From: Alphaproteobacteria bacterium
GTDB lineage: Bacteria; Pseudomonadota; Alphaproteobacteria; Puniceispirillales; Puniceispirillaceae
Assembly: GCA_011524805.1 (NCBI GenBank)
Contig: WTJO01000215.1
Location: forward strand, 1-5,110
DNA: 5,110 nucleotides
Direction of reading: 5' to 3'
Below the pieces are notes generated by a model that did no database searches, had not been told where the DNA came from, and saw nothing but the letters and a program-made list of their open reading frames with translations. The translations under genes and the position numbers were made by a program. The first letter of the stretch is position 1. Each line of letters begins with the position of its first letter. Shown here piece after piece: positions 1 through 5,110 of this stretch.

Positions 1-169
1 GGTTAAGGATTTGGGGCTGTCACAACAGGCAGCTGAATCGGTAAATGCAGATACGCCCATGGGGGCGCTGGCGCTGGCGCTATATCGCCAGTTTGTCGAA
101 GAAGAAGATGGGCAGGGACGCGATTTTTCGGCTATGTTGCCGCGGTTTGAAAGCCGCAGCCGCAGCTGA
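1..169 (+). CDS. mmsB: 3-hydroxyisobutyrate dehydrogenase, C-terminal fragment (5' end outside window)
   Basis: Only the last 55 codons are present, read in frame from base 2 to a TGA stop at 167-169. The fragment begins VKDLGLSQQAAE, continues with TPMGALALALYRQF and then GRDFSAMLPRF. This order (KDLGLA-like helix, small-residue/PLG-like segment, aromatic helix, then DFS near the end) is the C-terminal domain of the beta-hydroxyacid dehydrogenase family. The DFS ending favours 3-hydroxyisobutyrate dehydrogenase over tartronate semialdehyde reductase. The enzyme oxidises 3-hydroxyisobutyrate to methylmalonate semialdehyde with NAD+ in the valine pathway, in the cytosol. The Rossmann domain and the catalytic lysine lie outside the window. 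The enoyl-CoA hydratase gene follows after 30 bases on the same strand, which supports a shared catabolic operon. The exact substrate is inferred from a short tail and the neighbours. Confidence 0.8.
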   Translation, partial: VKDLGLSQQAAESVNADTPMGALALALYRQFVEEEDGQGRDFSAMLPRFESRSRS

Positions 170-199
170 CAATATCTGTAACAAACGGAGCTAGACATC

Positions 200-970
200 A
201 TGGAAAAGGTGATAACGCTTGATCTGAGAGGCAAAATTGCACTGGTCACATTAAACAGGCCGGAAGCACTAAACGCTCTGAACAACCAGATTATGACAGA
301 TATATGCGATGCGCTTGAACCGCTGGACAGAGACAGGCAGATTGGCTGTTTTGTGATTACAGGCAATGAAAAGGCCTTTGCCGCAGGGGCAGATATTAAA
401 GAGATGGCCAGCCTGTCCTATATGGATAGCTTTCATGAAAATCTGTTTGCAGAATGGGACAGGTTTGCCGCACTGCGCACACCGAAAATTGCGGCTGTAA
501 ATGGCTATGCGCTTGGCGGTGGCTGCGAGCTGGCCATGATGTGCGATATCATATATGCAGGCGAGACGGCAAAATTCGGACAGCCGGAAATTAAACTTGG
601 CGTGATGCCGGGGATGGGCGGCTCACAACGGCTTACCCGCGCAATAGGCAAGGCAAAAGCTATGGATATGATCCTCACAGGCAGGATGATGGATGCTGAA
701 GAAGCTCAGCGCACCGGTCTGGTAGCGCGTATTTTTAGCCCCGAAGCCCTGCTTGAAGAGACACTTAAACAGGCCGAGATTATCGCCAGCTTCAGCAAGG
801 CAAGTGTCATGCTGGCACGCGAAGCAGTTGATAGAGCCCTTGAAACCTCTCTTCATGAAGGGTTGCTATTTGAACGCCGTGCCTTTCATTCGCTGTTTTC
901 TACCCATGACCAGAAAGAAGGCATGGCCGCGTTTAGCGAGAAACGTCCGCCACATTTCACCGGAGAATAG
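200..970 (+). CDS. enoyl-CoA hydratase/isomerase (crotonase) family, short-chain type
   Basis: This 256-residue protein has the usual length of a bacterial crotonase and very likely hydrates short-chain trans-2-enoyl-CoA to 3-hydroxyacyl-CoA. Landmarks seen: LVTLNRPEALNAL (about residues 15-27), the oxyanion-hole segment AFAAGADIKEM (59-69), GYALGGGCELA with Glu110 (102-112) and GQPEIKLGVMPGMGG with Glu130 (127-141). Two glutamates 20 residues apart match the two catalytic acids of mitochondrial crotonase (Glu144 and Glu164), so this is predicted to be an active hydratase rather than an isomerase or a 3-hydroxyisobutyryl-CoA hydrolase. The start is supported by GGAG at 187-190, nine bases upstream of the ATG. 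It lies between an mmsB-like gene and a thiolase, which suggests use in valine/isoleucine or short-chain fatty acid breakdown. The precise acyl substrate cannot be read from sequence. Confidence 0.93.
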   Translation: MEKVITLDLRGKIALVTLNRPEALNALNNQIMTDICDALEPLDRDRQIGCFVITGNEKAFAAGADIKEMASLSYMDSFHENLFAEWDRFAALRTPKIAAVNGYALGGGCELAMMCDIIYAGETAKFGQPEIKLGVMPGMGGSQRLTRAIGKAKAMDMILTGRMMDAEEAQRTGLVARIFSPEALLEETLKQAEIIASFSKASVMLAREAVDRALETSLHEGLLFERRAFHSLFSTHDQKEGMAAFSEKRPPHFTGE

Positions 971-975
971 CCACC

Positions 976-2154
976 ATGAAAGAGGTTTTTATCGCATCTG
1001 CCAGACGCACTGCAATAGGCGGGCTGAACGGAAGCCTGTCCGGTTTGAGTGCACCTGAATTAGGGGGTGCGGCTATCAGCTCGGCACTAGAGGATAGCGG
1101 GGTTGAATATAATGCCGTATCAGAGGTGATTATGGGCTGTGTGCTGCCTGCGGGGCTGGGACAGGCGCCAGCACGTCAGGCCGGCTTTCATGCCGGTCTG
1201 GGCAAGTCTATCCCTGCCACAACCATCAATAAAATGTGCGGCTCTGGCATGAAGGCCGTGATGCTTGGCCATGACCAGATTAAGGCAGGTGAAGCTGATA
1301 TTGTAATTGCCGGCGGCATGGAAAGCATGAGCAATGCTCCCTATCTTACTTCAAAATTGCGGGAAGGCGCGCGGCTTGGCCATAGCAAAATGAGCGATCA
1401 CATGTTTCTTGACGGGCTTGAAGATGCCTATGATAAGGGTGTGCTGATGGGCAGATTTGCAGAAGATTGCGCCCAGCATTATCAGTTTTCGCGCACCCAG
1501 CAGGATGACTTTGCCCTGCAATCGCTTGCCCGTGCGCATCATGCCCAGCAGTCAGGCATATTTACTGCTGAGATTACACCTGTTGAGACACGCCATAAAA
1601 AACAGATTGAGCACATTGATATAGATGAGCAGCCCCTATCTGCACGACCGGAAAAAATTCCCCATCTCAAACCAGCCTTTATGACAGATGGCACAGTCAC
1701 ACCTGCCAATTCATCGTCAATTTCTGACGGGGCGGCGGCACTGGTGCTTGCCGAGGCAAATCAGATTGACAGCCATAACCTGCCGGTAAGAGCGCGCATT
1801 GCAGGCCATGCAGTGTTCGCCCACGAGCCGGGCTGGTTTACAACAGCCCCTGTACATGCTGCAAAAAAGCTGATGGCAAAAATCGGCTGGCAGAAAGATG
1901 AAGTTGATCTGTGGGAGGTTAATGAAGCCTTTGCGGTGGTGGCGATGGCCTTTATTACCGAATTGGGGCTGGCCCCTGAGCAGGTGAATATTCATGGTGG
2001 CGCCTGTGCGCTTGGCCATCCTATCGGAGCTTCAGGTGCGCGGATTATTGTCAGCCTGCTAAATGCGATGGATACCAAACAGGCATCACGCGGGATTGCG
2101 GCTATCTGTCTTGGCGGCGGCGAAGGTATCGCGATTGCGCTTGAGCGCGCATAG
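976..2154 (+). CDS. acetyl-CoA acetyltransferase (thiolase family)
   Basis: At 392 residues this is a full-length thiolase. The nucleophilic cysteine is in NKMCGSGMKA (Cys88). NEAF is at 316-319, GGACALGHPIGASGARI carries His348, and ICLGGGEG carries the acid/base Cys378. The spacing is almost identical to that of the Zoogloea biosynthetic thiolase, and IAGGMESMSNAPY (111-123) is also typical. The enzyme condenses or cleaves acyl-CoA: acetoacetyl-CoA thiolysis, or 2-methylacetoacetyl-CoA thiolysis in isoleucine breakdown, both plausible here. The start lies five bases after the hydratase stop. Its GGAG at 962-965 lies inside the end of the hydratase gene, so translational coupling is likely. 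Translation ends in tandem in-frame stops, TAG followed by TGA (2152-2157). A degradative role is inferred from the upstream mmsB-like and hydratase genes; no PHB synthesis or reductase gene is visible. Confidence 0.94.
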   Translation: MKEVFIASARRTAIGGLNGSLSGLSAPELGGAAISSALEDSGVEYNAVSEVIMGCVLPAGLGQAPARQAGFHAGLGKSIPATTINKMCGSGMKAVMLGHDQIKAGEADIVIAGGMESMSNAPYLTSKLREGARLGHSKMSDHMFLDGLEDAYDKGVLMGRFAEDCAQHYQFSRTQQDDFALQSLARAHHAQQSGIFTAEITPVETRHKKQIEHIDIDEQPLSARPEKIPHLKPAFMTDGTVTPANSSSISDGAAALVLAEANQIDSHNLPVRARIAGHAVFAHEPGWFTTAPVHAAKKLMAKIGWQKDEVDLWEVNEAFAVVAMAFITELGLAPEQVNIHGGACALGHPIGASGARIIVSLLNAMDTKQASRGIAAICLGGGEGIAIALERA

Positions 2155-2175
2155 TGACACTGTTCCCTGCTAGCC

Positions 2176-2189
2176 TGCCTAAATAGGCA
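2176..2189. terminator. small hairpin between convergent genes, possible weak terminator
   Basis: The sequence TGCCT-AAAT-AGGCA forms a 5-bp stem with a 4-base loop in the 24-base gap between the thiolase and the convergent thioesterase, covering the thioesterase stop codon. No run of T follows on either strand, so it is not a classical intrinsic terminator. It is the only candidate stop structure between these convergent genes. Confidence 0.25.
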
Positions 2190-2604
2190 CAATAGCGAGG
2201 GTTGAACTCATTTTGGCGACCAGTATCTGCTTGTTATTTTCTTCTGTAAAAGCCTCTGCTTCTGTATAGCTGATACGCCTGCCTGCTTTCAGTACCCGCC
2301 CTTTAACCAGCAAGCGGCCTGAACTGGCAGGACGCAAAAATGATGTTTTCAGCTCTATCGTCAGCACCTCATGCCCGTCAGGCGCAACAGATAGCGCAGA
2401 ATAGCCACAGGCACTATCCAGCACACTGCATATCACGCCACCATGGATAAAGCCCTGCTGCTGGAGAATATGCGGAGCATAGGAAAGGCCTAGCGTGACC
2501 TGCCCTGTTTCTACCTGTTCAAGCACGACGCCCAAGGTTGCCATTGCTGATTGCTGATTAAAGCTCTCTGAAATACGCCGCATCATCTCATCTATGCCGG
2601 ACAT
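2179..2604 (-). CDS. PaaI-like hotdog-fold acyl-CoA thioesterase
   Basis: This is a 141-residue single-domain hotdog protein, the usual length for the PaaI/YbgC-related thioesterases. Features seen: QQQGFIHGGVICSVLDSACGYSA (48-70), with the HGG turn at 54-56 and Asp63 nine residues after the His, which is the position of the catalytic acid in PaaI-type enzymes. The central strands TIELKTSFLRPA (82-93) and GRLLVKGRVLKAGRRISYTEAE (96-116) follow in family order. It is predicted to hydrolyse an acyl- or arylacyl-CoA in the cytosol, releasing CoA; the substrate is unknown. The reading frame stays open upstream to 2877, but that would run antisense into the AhpD-like gene. The ATG at 2604 has a strong AGGAGAG at 2608-2614 and places the hotdog fold correctly. 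It is convergent with the thiolase and divergent from the AhpD-like gene. Confidence 0.88.
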   Translation of the reverse strand: MSGIDEMMRRISESFNQQSAMATLGVVLEQVETGQVTLGLSYAPHILQQQGFIHGGVICSVLDSACGYSALSVAPDGHEVLTIELKTSFLRPASSGRLLVKGRVLKAGRRISYTEAEAFTEENNKQILVAKMSSTLAIVPI

Positions 2605-2715
2605 GCCCTCTCCTGTGCTAGGCTGATATTTATCCAGACTGCCATCATTTTTCTTTGCAGTCGATATTTTCGATGTTCTAGAGTGGTAACAGCATAGTTG
2701 ATTACGGAGAAATAG
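2605..2715. promoter_or_regulatory. divergent intergenic region holding two promoters
   Basis: These 111 bases separate the divergent thioesterase and AhpD-like genes and should contain promoters for both. The centre (about 2622-2680) is AT-rich. No hexamer pair is convincing. A weak plus-strand pair is TTGCAG at 2655-2660 with TCTAGA about 17 bases on; on the minus strand the GGATAAATATC read from 2635 back to 2625 could contain a -10 element. TCGA occurs twice (2661-2664 and 2670-2673) around a short AT core. Location of promoters is inferred from gene orientation, not from clear motifs. GGAG at 2706-2709 is the ribosome binding site of the plus-strand gene. Confidence 0.45.
2608..2614 (-). 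promoter_or_regulatory. ribosome binding site that fixes the thioesterase start
   Basis: Read on the minus strand, AGGAGAG stands three bases before the ATG at 2604, with the AGGAG core five bases away. It decides for the 141-residue protein over the upstream-extended frame, whose additional 91 codons lack hotdog-family features and overlap the divergent gene. Confidence 0.75.
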
Positions 2716-3294
2716 ATGCCCCCTATTAGCAGATATGACGTGCCTGAATTTGACAGCCTGCCAGCAGATATTCAGCAAATGATGCGTGATGTTCAGGAAA
2801 AGGCAGGCTTTATCCCGAATGTTTTTTTGACATTGGCGCACCGGCCTGACGAGCTTCGAGCCTTTTTTGCCTACCATGAGGCAGTGATGGAACGCCCCTC
2901 AGGGCTGAGCAAATCAGAAAAGGAAATGATTGTTGTTGCGACCTCTGCCGAGAATAACTGTGTATATTGTGTGATTGCCCATGGTGCAATTTTGCGCATT
3001 TATGAAAATGAGCCTCTGATAGCAGATCAGGTAGCCACAAATTATAAAAAGGCAGATATTACACCACGTCAGGAAGCGATGCTGGATTTTGCGATTATGC
3101 TTTGCCATCATTCGGACAAGGTTGATGAGGATGATTTTGACACATTAAGAGCGCATGGCTTCAGTGATGAAGATATCTGGGATATTGGCGCCATTGTGGC
3201 ATTGTTTGGCCTGTCTAACAGAATGGCCAATCTGATCTCGATGCGCCCCAATGATGAATTTTTCTCGATGGGCAGAACCAGAAGACAGAAATAG
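2716..3294 (+). CDS. AhpD-like peroxidase-related protein (carboxymuconolactone decarboxylase family)
   Basis: This 192-residue protein has the AhpD active-site pattern: Glu79, then CVYCVIAHG with Cys82, Cys85 and His89. The CxxCxxxH arrangement matches the redox and proton-relay residues of AhpD (Cys130, Cys133, His137). The N-terminal part, with GFIPNVFLTLAHRPDELRAF (31-50) and the LSKSEKEMIVVATSAENNC run, is typical of the longer 'peroxidase-related enzyme' branch of the carboxymuconolactone decarboxylase superfamily rather than true decarboxylases, which usually lack the CxxC. A thiol-dependent peroxide-reducing or disulfide reductase role in the cytosol is the best guess; the physiological electron donor and substrate are unknown. 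The start has GGAG seven bases upstream, at 2706-2709. A second thioesterase gene begins 11 bases after the stop, so the two are probably co-transcribed. No AhpC gene is in view. Confidence 0.88.
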   Translation: MPPISRYDVPEFDSLPADIQQMMRDVQEKAGFIPNVFLTLAHRPDELRAFFAYHEAVMERPSGLSKSEKEMIVVATSAENNCVYCVIAHGAILRIYENEPLIADQVATNYKKADITPRQEAMLDFAIMLCHHSDKVDEDDFDTLRAHGFSDEDIWDIGAIVALFGLSNRMANLISMRPNDEFFSMGRTRRQK

Positions 3295-3305
3295 GAACAG
3301 CCATA

Positions 3306-3728
3306 ATGACAGATGAACGTATCAAAGCCATCAATCAGTATAACGGATTTAATCTGGCAACAGGCATTAAGGTGAGCGACTGGCAGGATGGGCTGGGCAT
3401 CGTGACGCTGACGCCTGCGCCAGAGCATACAAATCCGGCAGGGGTCATTCATGGTGGCGCAATGATGGGGATGCTTGATGTGGCACTGGCACTACCGGGC
3501 AGCTATGAGGACCCGCCGCTGGCATTAATGCCCGGCCTGACTCTGTCCCTGACAACACAATTTCTTGCTGTCGCCACAATTGAGGGCGGCCTGCTCACAG
3601 CCCGCGCCACAAAGACAGGTGGCGGCAAAAATGTGTTTTTCTCAGAAGGCCAGATAACAGATAGCAAAAGCAGGCTGATTGCAACAGCAACAGGCGTGTT
3701 CAAACGTGGCCGCCAGCCAGCCTCATAA
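3306..3728 (+). CDS. PaaI-like hotdog-fold thioesterase, second copy type
   Basis: This 140-residue hotdog protein carries HTNPAGVIHGGAMMGMLD (41-58). The Asn43, Gly46 and HGG (49-51) pattern and Asp58, nine residues after the His, are the active-site layout of PaaI-type acyl-CoA thioesterases. LSLTTQFLAVATIEGGLLTARATKTGGGKNVFFSEGQI supplies the remaining beta strands. It is predicted to hydrolyse an acyl-CoA in the cytosol; substrate unknown. AGGA at 3293-3296 overlaps the stop codon of the AhpD-like gene and sits nine bases before this ATG, so the two genes are probably translationally linked. It differs clearly from the minus-strand thioesterase at 2179-2604, sharing little beyond the active-site pattern, so a recent local duplication is unlikely. 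A strong hairpin terminator follows 22 bases after the stop. Confidence 0.88.
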   Translation: MTDERIKAINQYNGFNLATGIKVSDWQDGLGIVTLTPAPEHTNPAGVIHGGAMMGMLDVALALPGSYEDPPLALMPGLTLSLTTQFLAVATIEGGLLTARATKTGGGKNVFFSEGQITDSKSRLIATATGVFKRGRQPAS

Positions 3729-3750
3729 TCCTGTTCATATGCGGGCATAG

Positions 3751-3785
3751 AAAAAGGGCAGTCGGATAGCCAACTGCCCTTTTTT
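3751..3785. terminator. bidirectional intrinsic terminator
   Basis: A perfect 12-bp stem pairs 3751-3762 (AAAAAGGGCAGT) with 3773-3784 (ACTGCCCTTTTT). The 10-base loop may itself close by two GC pairs. The run of six T at 3780-3785 terminates plus-strand transcription from the AhpD/thioesterase operon. The run of five A at 3751-3755 gives a U tract for minus-strand transcripts from the unknown gene ending at 3806. Its position between convergent genes fits this double role. Confidence 0.92.
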
Positions 3786-3805
3786 ACGTTTCCATGATGT
3801 CTCTG

Positions 3806-4069
3806 TTACGAGCTGGCTTTCTGTGCCTTTCGTGCTTGTACATTCTCAAGGTCAGCAAGTTCTGCCTTAAGATGCCGGCGCAGACCCAGAGGCCCTGCAT
3901 CGCGCCAGACCTGTCTGATGGTATCATGGAACATGCCATAGGATATTTCATCTGTGGCAAGGATAAACTGGAACAGGCTAGATGAAAACTTCAGTTGCAA
4001 CTCATGATCAAAATCATACAGAATTTTTGACACAAGTGCTTCGTTCGCATCCAGAATTTCATTTTTCAT
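3806..4069 (-). CDS. small hypothetical protein, 87 residues
   Basis: I do not recognise this gene. The product starts MKNEILDANEALVSK and contains LYDFDHELQLKFSSSLFQFILATDEISYGMF, then IRQVWRDAGPLGLRRHLKAELADLENVQ and a basic, Ala/Ser-rich tail (ARKAQKASS). It looks soluble and largely alpha-helical, with one Gly-Pro break (GPLGLRRHL) before the last helix; no signal peptide, membrane segment, cysteine pair or metal motif is seen. The ATG at 4069 is preferred, with AAGGA at 4079-4083 nine bases upstream. A longer version could start at a GTG at 4114, but that codon lies inside a dyad-symmetric site and has no obvious ribosome binding site. It sits 121 bases downstream of another unknown minus-strand gene and ends just before a shared terminator. 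Coding is supported by the clean open frame, the ribosome binding site and the terminator. Confidence 0.68.
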   Translation of the reverse strand: MKNEILDANEALVSKILYDFDHELQLKFSSSLFQFILATDEISYGMFHDTIRQVWRDAGPLGLRRHLKAELADLENVQARKAQKASS

Positions 4070-4078
4070 GTCCGTTGA

Positions 4079-4083
4079 TCCTT
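4079..4083 (-). promoter_or_regulatory. ribosome binding site choosing the ATG at 4069
   Basis: On the minus strand AAGGA lies nine bases before the ATG at 4069, within a purine-rich AGGAAAAGGA stretch. It favours the 87-residue product over the 102-residue version that would start with GTG at 4114. Confidence 0.5.
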
Positions 4084-4097
4084 TTCCTGGTAAGTTA

Positions 4098-4115
4098 TGT
4101 GCTATTGTCAGCACA
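4098..4115. promoter_or_regulatory. 18-base dyad, possible operator
   Basis: TGTGCT-ATTGTC-AGCACA is a perfect 6-bp inverted repeat around a 6-base spacer. It lies 28 bases upstream of the preferred start of the small unknown gene, where a promoter or the 5' untranslated region is expected. It could bind a dimeric regulator or form an RNA hairpin in the leader. It resembles no operator that I can name with confidence; the arms are short enough for chance. Confidence 0.35.
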
Positions 4116-4157
4116 CCTCTTCACTTACAAGAACCATACCAGTTTCAGATATTTCGT

Positions 4158-4166
4158 TGTGGATAA
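4158..4166 (-). promoter_or_regulatory. perfect consensus DnaA-box nonamer
   Basis: The minus strand reads TTATCCACA, the consensus high-affinity DnaA box. It is in the noncoding gap between the two unknown genes, next to the AT-only palindrome AAAAATATTTTT at 4169-4180. No second perfect box was found; the nearest similar sequence noticed is TTATCCAGA at 2630-2638 with one mismatch. A single box is more compatible with DnaA-linked gene regulation or DnaA titration than with an origin, and chance is possible. Confidence 0.4.
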
Positions 4167-4190
4167 GGAAAAATATTTTTGCTCAGCTGT

Positions 4191-5110
4191 CTAACTAGCT
4201 GCCCTATTAGCCTTGCCGTTCAGAATCCGTCTAATTTTCTGAATGACAACATACTGATTCTTATAATCATTTATAAGATGGAAGGTATTATCTTCAATCA
4301 TCATCTGAACCATATCTGAAAACGGACACCTGCGGTGTTTTCCGCCATTAATGATTTGGCTCCACCAACCTGCCTGATCAACAGTGCATCGGTCACCGGA
4401 AGATATGAGCACATCAGATAGGGTTATCACATTTACTGCTAGCCCCAGACGGTTTAACATACTCGTTGCCGTGCTGTGGTCAAAATTTGGTATGGTAAGC
4501 ACCTCGCCATCAGAGGTTAACAAAATAGTATTAGGACTATTCATGAGACCTTTTTGGGAATAAGGGGTAAAAATAAAAATTTCATCGATTTCAGTAACCA
4601 GCTTACCGCCCCTTATTGAAAAGGCAAGTAAAGCAAATTCTGCTACAGAGTTAAGCGGGATAGAATTACCATTGAAAAACTGGGCACGTAACTCTGGCTC
4701 AATCATCTCAGCCACCACATTGCGATTGAGGGATAAATCGTTACTTAAAATTTCAAGTAAATCTTCAAAAGACATTGCGTTCGGTTTTAGTTGGTTACGG
4801 GCGAACATGACCAGGCCATCGTTTTTCACCCTCATACCCATCTCGACAATATCCATAATTATTAGGAAGTCAGCATTGAATTCACCGATAAGTTTATTTC
4901 GATAAAGTCCTATTTTCTCACAATTAGGTCCAAGCACCGTGATCTTGCTCTCAAAATTTTCAAGCGCGGTGGGATTATTTTCAGTCACTGCTGCAAATCG
5001 CTGAAGCGAAATAGTGACCGGTTCAAAGGACTTATACTCAGTGTAATAGTGCTGAGACTTCTGATTATATATCTCACTGTCCGATAGCAGAGTGTTGCCG
5101 TTTCTGTCTA
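4191..5110 (-). CDS. hypothetical protein, C-terminal part (5' end beyond the window)
   Basis: I do not recognise this protein. The frame is open from the right edge to a TAG at 4191-4193, giving about 305 residues in view. A GTG at 4988 would give 265 residues, but no ribosome binding site precedes it and the frame continues upstream without a stop for 40 more codons (DRNGNTLLSDSEIYNQ ... FEPVTISLQRFAAV), so the true start is probably outside the window. Numbering from that GTG: a mixed region with LIGEFNADFLIIMDIVEMG (33-51), acidic helices SFEDLLEILSNDLSLNRN (73-90), a beta-rich part with EIDEIFIFTPYS (133-144) and TILLTSDGEVLTI (154-166), then GWWSQIINGGKHRRC (207-221) and a basic C-terminus. 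No membrane segment or known catalytic motif is evident. The gene is visibly AT-richer than the metabolic genes on the left, which may point to accessory or acquired DNA. Confidence 0.72.
   Translation of the reverse strand, partial: DRNGNTLLSDSEIYNQKSQHYYTEYKSFEPVTISLQRFAAVTENNPTALENFESKITVLGPNCEKIGLYRNKLIGEFNADFLIIMDIVEMGMRVKNDGLVMFARNQLKPNAMSFEDLLEILSNDLSLNRNVVAEMIEPELRAQFFNGNSIPLNSVAEFALLAFSIRGGKLVTEIDEIFIFTPYSQKGLMNSPNTILLTSDGEVLTIPNFDHSTATSMLNRLGLAVNVITLSDVLISSGDRCTVDQAGWWSQIINGGKHRRCPFSDMVQMMIEDNTFHLINDYKNQYVVIQKIRRILNGKANRAAS

Noticed and set aside
753..1058. Plus-strand open frame across the hydratase/thiolase junction
   Set aside because: It is out of frame with two clear enzymes that carry complete active-site motifs, and its product has no recognisable feature.
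2605..2877. Upstream extension of the minus-strand thioesterase frame by 91 codons
   Set aside because: It runs antisense through the start of the AhpD-like gene, shows no hotdog-family features, and a strong ribosome binding site precedes the ATG at 2604.
3108..3452. Minus-strand open frame opposite the AhpD-like and second thioesterase genes
   Set aside because: It lies entirely antisense to two well-supported genes and its cysteine/histidine-rich composition is typical of a shadow frame.
4070..4114. GTG start at 4114 for the small unknown gene
   Set aside because: It falls inside the 18-base dyad and lacks a ribosome binding site, while the ATG at 4069 has AAGGA at a suitable distance.
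4070..4190. Cryptic replication origin in the gap with the DnaA box
   Set aside because: There is only one perfect box, no iterons, and no dnaA, dnaN, rep or parAB gene in the window.
3794..4194. Plus-strand open frames opposite the small unknown gene and its upstream gap
   Set aside because: They start inside or just after the terminator, have no ribosome binding site that I can see, and the minus-strand frame has better support. This choice is less certain than the others because the minus-strand protein is also unknown.
4184..4201. CAGCT/AGCTG inverted repeat over the stop of the right-hand gene as a terminator
   Set aside because: The stem is only 5 bp with an 8-base loop, and no T run follows directly on the minus strand.

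Overview
The window looks like a piece of an alphaproteobacterial chromosome, quite possibly marine (SAR116-like). This is inferred only from protein flavour, the moderate base composition of the left part and the branched-chain acyl-CoA catabolism genes; no marker gene is present. Genes are tightly packed, Shine-Dalgarno motifs are mostly of the GGAG type, and no tRNA, rRNA, insertion sequence or CRISPR array was seen.

Left block (1-2154, plus strand): the C-terminal end of a 3-hydroxyisobutyrate dehydrogenase (mmsB-like), a complete short-chain enoyl-CoA hydratase and a complete acetyl-CoA acetyltransferase-type thiolase. Gaps of 30 and 5 bases suggest one operon. Together they fit catabolism of valine, isoleucine or other short and branched acyl chains to acetyl-CoA and propionyl-CoA.

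Middle block (2179-3728): a minus-strand hotdog-fold (PaaI-like) thioesterase converges on the thiolase. It is divergent from a two-gene plus-strand operon made of an AhpD/carboxymuconolactone decarboxylase-type peroxidase-related protein and a second, different PaaI-like thioesterase. The shared 111-base intergenic region must hold both promoters. A strong hairpin with A and T tracts at 3751-3785 ends the block and can serve both strands.

Right block (3806-5110, minus strand): two genes that I do not recognise, a short mostly helical protein of 87 residues and the C-terminal part (about 305 residues) of a larger protein whose 5' end lies beyond the window. The larger gene is visibly more AT-rich than the left block. 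The 121 bases between the two genes hold a perfect consensus DnaA-box nonamer, an AT-only palindrome and an 18-base dyad that resembles an operator. This is the least explained part of the window; the rest is ordinary metabolism.
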